Shown: piece by piece, positions 60,701 to 64,000 of the stretch
How positions within the stretch are numbered: the stretch's first letter is position 1
How the letters are laid out: the number at the start of each line of letters is the position of its first letter
Source: Streptomyces sp. SLBN-31
Lineage (GTDB): Bacteria; Actinomycetota; Actinomycetes; Streptomycetales; Streptomycetaceae
Direction: 5' to 3'
NCBI RefSeq assembly: GCF_006715395.1
Contig: NZ_VFNC01000001.1
Location: 558,001 to 622,000, forward strand
Length of the DNA stretch: 64,000 nt
Position numbers and translations under genes: made by a program
Notes under the pieces: model-generated
Told to the model about the DNA's origin: nothing
Seen by the model: the letters and a program-made list of their open reading frames with translations, nothing else
Database searches by the model: none

Positions 60701-61283
60701 CGCGCAGGAACTCGCGCGCCCCATGCCCCGCCCGCCGCAGCCCGCCGCGCGCCGGGGCACCCGCTTCCACGCCTGGGTCGAGGCCCGCTTCGAAGAACTC
60801 ACCCTCCCCGTACTGGAACCGGACGAACTGCCCGGCAGTGACGCCGAGATCGCCGACGAGCGCGACCTGGAGGCGCTCAAGGACGCCTTCGAACGCACCG
60901 CGTACGCCCACCGCACGCCCCACCGCGTCGAGGCACCCTTCCAGCTCGTCATCGCCGGCCGGGTGATCAGGGGGCGCATCGACGCCGTCTACAAGGAGGG
61001 CGACGGCGAGGCGACGACGTACGAGATCGTCGACTGGAAGACCAGCCGCGACCGCACCGCCGATCCGCTCCAGCTCGCCCTGTACCGGCTCGCCTGGGCC
61101 GAGCAGCGGGGCGTGCCCCTGGCGTCCGTCAACGCGGCGTTCCTGTACGTCCGCACCGGTGAGGTGGTACGACCGCGGGACCTGCCGGACCGGGCCGCAC
61201 TGGAACGGCTGCTCCTGGGCGAGCCGGCCGCGCAAGCAAACTGTGAGGAACCGCCCACCGAGGATGTCGGCGCGGGCCGATAG
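57789..61283 (+). CDS. adnB: AdnB-type UvrD/Rep helicase-nuclease
   Basis: This is a protein of about 1164 residues. Helicase motifs: VAGAGSGKTTVMAARV, TYHAFAGRLL, LLDEYQDTSVAQ, GDPCQAIYGWRGAS, TAHKSKGLEWDVV and GYVTFTRPRSLLL. The nuclease domain near the C-terminus has RGIDAVY-type sequence with IVDWKTS, without the Fe-S cysteines of AdnA. It is the partner motor in AdnAB. The GTG at 57789 is chosen because the damage promoter places the RNA start there; no Shine-Dalgarno exists. It has its own promoter although adnA ends only 101 nt upstream. Confidence 0.92.
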   Translation: MPPRITDPDQLKELLGIPFTPEQTACIIAPPAPQVIVAGAGSGKTTVMAARVVWLVGTGQVAPEQVLGLTFTNKAAGELAERVRKALIKAGVTDPDVIDPDNPPGEPVISTYHAFAGRLLTDHGLRLGLEPTSRLLADATRFQLAARVLREAPGPYPALTRSFADLVSDLLTLDAELAEHLVRPEDVRAYDAELLRTLQGAKLTNADLRKVPEAAAARRELADLVVRYRAAKRERDLLDFGDQIALSAQLARIPEVGRVLRDEFRVVLLDEYQDTSVAQRILLAGLFGGGTGHPVTAVGDPCQAIYGWRGASVANLDDFPEHFARPDGRPATRQALSENRRSGGRLLDLANGLAEPLRAMHAGVEALRPAPGAERDGVVRCALLSTHAEEIDWIADSIAHLVNTGKAPGEIAVLCRTATDFAEIQGALVARDVPVEVVGLSGLLHLPEIADLVAVCEVLQDPGANASLVRLLTGPRWRIGPRDLALLGRRARLLVSHARVEDDDDRDRRLAEAVEGVDPSEVISLADALDTFLEMPLDAEREEDGLPFSPDARVRFARLAAELRDLRRSLSDPLMDVLHRVLAVTGLEVELSASPHALAARRRETLSNFLDVAASFAAGDGEASLLAFLGFLRTAAQYEKGLDNALPGGENTVKVLTAHKSKGLEWDVVAVPGLVKDTFPSTKGREKWTAQGKVLPHALRGDADTLPDVESWDSRGLKAFQEAMKEHQHTEELRLGYVTFTRPRSLLLGSGHWWGPTQKKRRGPSDFLLDLYEHCEAGHGEIEVWAEEPAEDEENPVLHTASADQVWPLPLDEASLARRRTAAETVLAHLEDLASHEDGHPAAVHDPDRHEDPEWPAPPDDEDPYGEEDPFPDEEPGDWDSWSADRPTVPHQATGPESAEHVGTRAPEHTRAREHTRLTPEEARTIASWDRDLDALTGELLRAREAVTDVPLPVTLTASQVLRLAADPDGFAQELARPMPRPPQPAARRGTRFHAWVEARFEELTLPVLEPDELPGSDAEIADERDLEALKDAFERTAYAHRTPHRVEAPFQLVIAGRVIRGRIDAVYKEGDGEATTYEIVDWKTSRDRTADPLQLALYRLAWAEQRGVPLASVNAAFLYVRTGEVVRPRDLPDRAALERLLLGEPAAQANCEEPPTEDVGAGR

Positions 61284-61293
61284 GCTCGTGACC

Positions 61294-62697
61294 ATGAGCC
61301 AGACCCCGGACAGCGCCGTCCGTACGTACATCGAGCAGCACAGCTCCGCCTTCCTGGAGGACCTCGCGGAGTGGCTGCGCATCCCGTCCGTGTCCGCCCA
61401 GCCGGACCACGCGCCCGATGTACGCCGCAGCGCCGACTGGCTCGCCGCCAGGCTCCGGGAGACCGGCTTCCCGACCACCGAGGTCTGGGAGACCGCGGGA
61501 GCCCCCGCCGTCTACGCCGAGTGGCCCTCCGACGACCCCGAGGCGCCCACGGTCCTCGTCTACGGCCACCACGACGTGCAGCCCGCCGCCCGTGAGGACG
61601 GCTGGGACAGCGAGCCCTTCGAGCCGGTCGTCCGCGAAGGCCGCCTCTACGCGCGCGGGGCGGCCGACGACAAGGGCCAGGTCTTCTTCCACACCCTCGG
61701 CGTCCGCGCCCACCTCGCCGCGACCGGCCGCACCACCCCGGCCGTCGGCCTGAAGCTGCTGATCGAGGGCGAGGAGGAGTCCGGTTCGCCGCACTTCCGC
61801 GCGCTCGTGGAGGAGCACGCCGGACGGCTGGCCGCCGACGCCGTGATCGTCTCCGACACCGGCATGTGGTCCGAGGACACCCCCACCGTCTGCACCGGCA
61901 TGCGCGGCCTCGCCGAGTGCGAGATCCACTTCTTCGGCCCCGACCAGGACATCCACTCCGGGTCCTTCGGCGGCGCGGTCCCGAACCCGGCCACCGCCGC
62001 CGCCCGTCTGGTCGCGGCCCTGCACGACGAGCACGCACGCGTGGCCGTCCCCGGCTTCTACGACGGCGTGGTCGAACTCTCCGACCGCGAGCGCGAGCTC
62101 TTCGCCGAACTGCCCTTCGACGAGGAGGAGTGGCTGCGCACCGCCAAGTCGTACGCCGCCCGGGGCGAGGCCGGCCACACCACCCTGGAACGCGTCTGGG
62201 CCCGCCCCACCGCCGAGGTCAACGGCATCGGCGGCGGCTACCAGGGCCCCGGCAGCAAGACGATCATCCCGTCCTCGGCGATGGTGAAGCTGTCCTTCCG
62301 TATGGTCGCGGGCCAGGATCCCGCGCACATCGAGAAGGTCGTCCGCGACTGGGCCGCCACGCAGGTGCCCGCGGGGATCCGGCACGAGATCACGTTCGGT
62401 GCCGCCACGCGCCCGTGCCTGACGCCGTTGGACCATCCCGCCCTGCAGTCCGTGGTCCGCGCCATGGGCCGCGCCTTCGGCAAGCCGGTCCGCTTCACCC
62501 GCGAGGGCGGCTCCGGACCGGCCGCCGACCTCCAGGAGGTCCTGGACGCACCGGTGCTCTTCCTGGGCATCTCCGTCCCGTCCGACGGCTGGCACGCGCC
62601 GAACGAGAAGGTCGAGCTCGACCTGCTTCTCAAGGGCGTCGAGACCACCGCGTACCTGTGGGGCGACCTCGCCCGCACGTGGCGTCATGCGCCCTGA
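61294..62697 (+). CDS. M20-family dipeptidase
   Basis: This is a 467-residue zinc peptidase of the M20 dipeptidase (PepV/CNDP-like) group. Motifs: VYGHHDVQP (His ligand), YARGAADDKGQ (bridging Asp), IEGEEESGSP (catalytic/ligand Glu pair), VSDTGMWSED, PDQDIHSGSFGG (dimer-interface His) and a C-terminal GWHAPNEKV ligand His. It is cytoplasmic. The ATG at 61294 lies 11 nt after the adnB stop; GTG 61288 is an alternative. The reaction is hydrolysis of small dipeptides; specificity is unknown. Confidence 0.92.
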   Translation: MSQTPDSAVRTYIEQHSSAFLEDLAEWLRIPSVSAQPDHAPDVRRSADWLAARLRETGFPTTEVWETAGAPAVYAEWPSDDPEAPTVLVYGHHDVQPAAREDGWDSEPFEPVVREGRLYARGAADDKGQVFFHTLGVRAHLAATGRTTPAVGLKLLIEGEEESGSPHFRALVEEHAGRLAADAVIVSDTGMWSEDTPTVCTGMRGLAECEIHFFGPDQDIHSGSFGGAVPNPATAAARLVAALHDEHARVAVPGFYDGVVELSDRERELFAELPFDEEEWLRTAKSYAARGEAGHTTLERVWARPTAEVNGIGGGYQGPGSKTIIPSSAMVKLSFRMVAGQDPAHIEKVVRDWAATQVPAGIRHEITFGAATRPCLTPLDHPALQSVVRAMGRAFGKPVRFTREGGSGPAADLQEVLDAPVLFLGISVPSDGWHAPNEKVELDLLLKGVETTAYLWGDLARTWRHAP

Positions 62698-62853
62698 GCG
62701 CCCCACGCCGCCCGGACGGGCGCGGTGCGAGGGGCACACTGAAGGGAACGCCCCGCACCGCCCAGCCCCACCGGAACCGGTCACCTCCCGCCCCGCGTCC
62801 CGCCGCACCGCCCGCCGAAACAGCCCGTTCCACAGGGGGAGTTGGAAGCACCC

Positions 62854-63795
62854 GTGACCACCTGGACCGACCACACCGCCGACCGCCCCATCTCGCTCAC
62901 CGCCCCGAGCGGCATCGACCGCGCCGCCCATCACCGGCTCGACGAGGCCTGGCTCGCGGCGGCGTGGAGCCACCCCACGACCCGCTGCTTCGTGGTCTCC
63001 GGCGGCCAGGTCCTCATCGACGAGACGCCCGACGGCCGTACCGAACTCGTCATGACCCCGTCCTTCGAGGCTCCTCTCACGGAGGCGCACCGCTACTTCC
63101 TGGGCACCGACGAGGACGGCGTCAGCTACTTCGCCCTCCAGAAGGACGCGTTGCCCGGCCGTATCGACCAGTCCGCGCGCCCGGCCGGCCTGCGCGAGGC
63201 CGGCCTGCTGCTGTCGCCGCGGGACGCGGGCCTGATGGTGCACGCCGTCGGCCTGGAGAACTGGCAGCGCACCCACCGCTTCTGCTCCCGCTGCGGCGAG
63301 CGCACGGTCATCGCCGCGGCCGGCCACATCCGCCGCTGCCCGGCCTGCGGGGCCGAGCACTACCCGCGCACCGACCCGGCCGTGATCATGGCGGTCACGG
63401 ACGCGGAGGACCGTATCCTCCTCGGCCGCCAGGTCCACTGGCCCGAGGGCCGCTTCTCCACGCTCGCCGGCTTCGTCGAGCCCGGCGAGTCCATCGAGCA
63501 GGCGGTGCGCCGCGAGGTCTTCGAGGAGGCCGGCATCAGCATCGGGCAGGTCGAGTACGTCGCCAGCCAGCCCTGGCCGTTCCCGTCCAGCCTGATGCTC
63601 GGCTTCATGGCCCACGCCACCTCCACCGAGATCGACGTCGACGGCGACGAGATCCACGAGGCCCGCTGGTTCTCCCGCGACGAACTCGGCGCCGCCTTCG
63701 ACTCCGGCGAGGTGCTCCCGCCCTACGGCATCTCGATCGCGGCCCGCCTGATCGAGCTCTGGTACGGCAAGCCGCTGCCGACGCGGAGCGTGTGA
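62854..63795 (+). CDS. nudC: NudC-type NAD(H) pyrophosphatase (Nudix)
   Basis: This is a 313-residue Nudix hydrolase. The zinc ribbon CSRCGE...CPACGAEHYPR at about 150-170 precedes the Nudix box GFVEPGESIEQAVRREVFEE (GX5EX7REUXEE). The C-terminal SQPWPFPSSLM motif is typical of the NADH pyrophosphatase group. It splits NAD(H) to NMN(H) and AMP and may remove NAD caps from RNA, as shown for other NudC enzymes. GTG 62854 follows GGAAG; TTG 62842 is possible. A strong terminator follows. Confidence 0.93.
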   Translation: MTTWTDHTADRPISLTAPSGIDRAAHHRLDEAWLAAAWSHPTTRCFVVSGGQVLIDETPDGRTELVMTPSFEAPLTEAHRYFLGTDEDGVSYFALQKDALPGRIDQSARPAGLREAGLLLSPRDAGLMVHAVGLENWQRTHRFCSRCGERTVIAAAGHIRRCPACGAEHYPRTDPAVIMAVTDAEDRILLGRQVHWPEGRFSTLAGFVEPGESIEQAVRREVFEEAGISIGQVEYVASQPWPFPSSLMLGFMAHATSTEIDVDGDEIHEARWFSRDELGAAFDSGEVLPPYGISIAARLIELWYGKPLPTRSV

Positions 63796-63820
63796 CGGGC
63801 AGCCCGGTACATGGCGGAAC

Positions 63821-63864
63821 GCGAAAGGCGGTACCCGAGCCGACCTCGGGTACCGCCTTTTCGC
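63821..63864. terminator. strong bidirectional terminator
   Basis: GGCGGTACCCGAG pairs with CTCGGGTACCGCC; the outer stem GCGAAA/TTTTCGC continues on both sides and supplies a T-tract on either strand. It lies between the convergent nudC and mycoredoxin genes. Confidence 0.92.
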
Positions 63865-63880
63865 ACGCCAGGGCTGAGCG

Positions 63881-64000
63881 TCACACGCCGATCTTCTGCT
63901 TCACCTGGGCCAGCGACGGGTTCGTCAGCGTCGAACCGTCCGGGAACAGCACGGTCGGCACCGTCTGGTTTCCGCCATTCGCCTTCTCGACGAAAGCCGC
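63881..64000 (-). CDS. mycoredoxin/glutaredoxin-like protein, C-terminal part only
   Basis: The last 39 residues are visible (AFVEKANGGNQTVPTVLFPD, then GSTLTNPSLAQVKQKIGV and the stop). The cis-Pro loop TVPT and the FPDGS turn match the mycoredoxin-1 group, which reduces mycothiol mixed disulfides. The CxxC active site would lie beyond the window edge. Confidence 0.85.
   Translation of the reverse strand, partial: AAFVEKANGGNQTVPTVLFPDGSTLTNPSLAQVKQKIGV

Noticed and set aside
1..64000. tRNA, rRNA, CRISPR arrays, insertion sequences, prophage genes
   Set aside because: I looked for tRNA arms, transposase motifs, terminal inverted repeats and regularly spaced repeats and saw none; the short repeats present are all intragenic or degenerate.

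Overview
The window is chromosomal DNA from a high-GC actinobacterium, almost certainly a Streptomyces. GC content is about 70 %. GTG starts are common, and several genes look leaderless. The gene content matches the conserved actinobacterial core: DapC and DapE, an ECF sigma / anti-sigma / HtrA / TatB block, Mrp, DUF3117, DUF3107, DUF3152, MoeZ and AdnAB. From memory, the left third also parallels the M. tuberculosis order dapE - LOG - folP2 - DivIVA - tagA - DUF3117 - O-methyltransferase - sigE - rseA - htrA - tatB - mrp. I see no rRNA, tRNA, CRISPR, prophage or insertion sequence.

Layout. 1-6.1 kb: a cut SirB1-type gene, a GNAT enzyme, a 7Fe ferredoxin, then lysine/DAP genes dapC and dapE around two exported proteins. 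6.2-10.3 kb: LOG-family hydrolase, a FolP2-type DHPS homologue, DivIVA-domain protein, Tag glycosylase, enoyl-CoA hydratase and DUF3117. 10.4-16.8 kb: an O-methyltransferase that appears to start at ATT, divergent from an envelope-stress operon (ECF sigma, zinc anti-sigma, HtrA) headed by an ECF-type promoter, then TatB. 16.8-20 kb (minus): MgtE-N/CBS protein, DUF1003 membrane protein, Mrp Fe-S carrier. 20-29.5 kb: lipoprotein, CorA, SUFU-type protein, MFS exporter with an operator inside its promoter, PHP enzyme, MarC, a 50-residue small protein, NYN RNase and an alpha/beta hydrolase. 29.5-38.7 kb: a G-rich spacer with G-quadruplex motifs, a DEAD-box helicase with a very long basic repeat tail, ferritin-like protein, DUF3107, TetR regulator, hydrolase and a DUF3152 protein with a metzincin-like motif.

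38.7-40.6 kb holds the ruins of an oligopeptide ABC transporter: a permease reduced to its last ~100 residues and a double ATPase broken by a 1-nt deletion in its signature motif. Directly after comes a likely four-gene polysaccharide operon (40.8-45.8 kb): a PelF-like DUF3492 glycosyltransferase, a multispan membrane protein, a sugar-nucleotide epimerase and a spherulin-4-type glycosidase homologue. This is the best candidate here for an undescribed system. The parts resemble enzymes of Pel or galactosaminogalactan polymers, in a compact arrangement without the usual extra components.

45.8-53.2 kb: MoeZ sulfurtransferase, two tandem lipoprotein tripeptidyl-peptidase-type hydrolases, and a large membrane protein joining a degenerate kinase-like domain to an LPG-synthase/flippase-type domain. 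53.3-63.8 kb is a DNA-repair block: alkyltransferase-like protein, AdnA, and AdnB, the last with a textbook DNA-damage promoter placed so the mRNA would be leaderless. An M20 dipeptidase, a NudC-type Nudix enzyme and the 3' end of a mycoredoxin gene follow.
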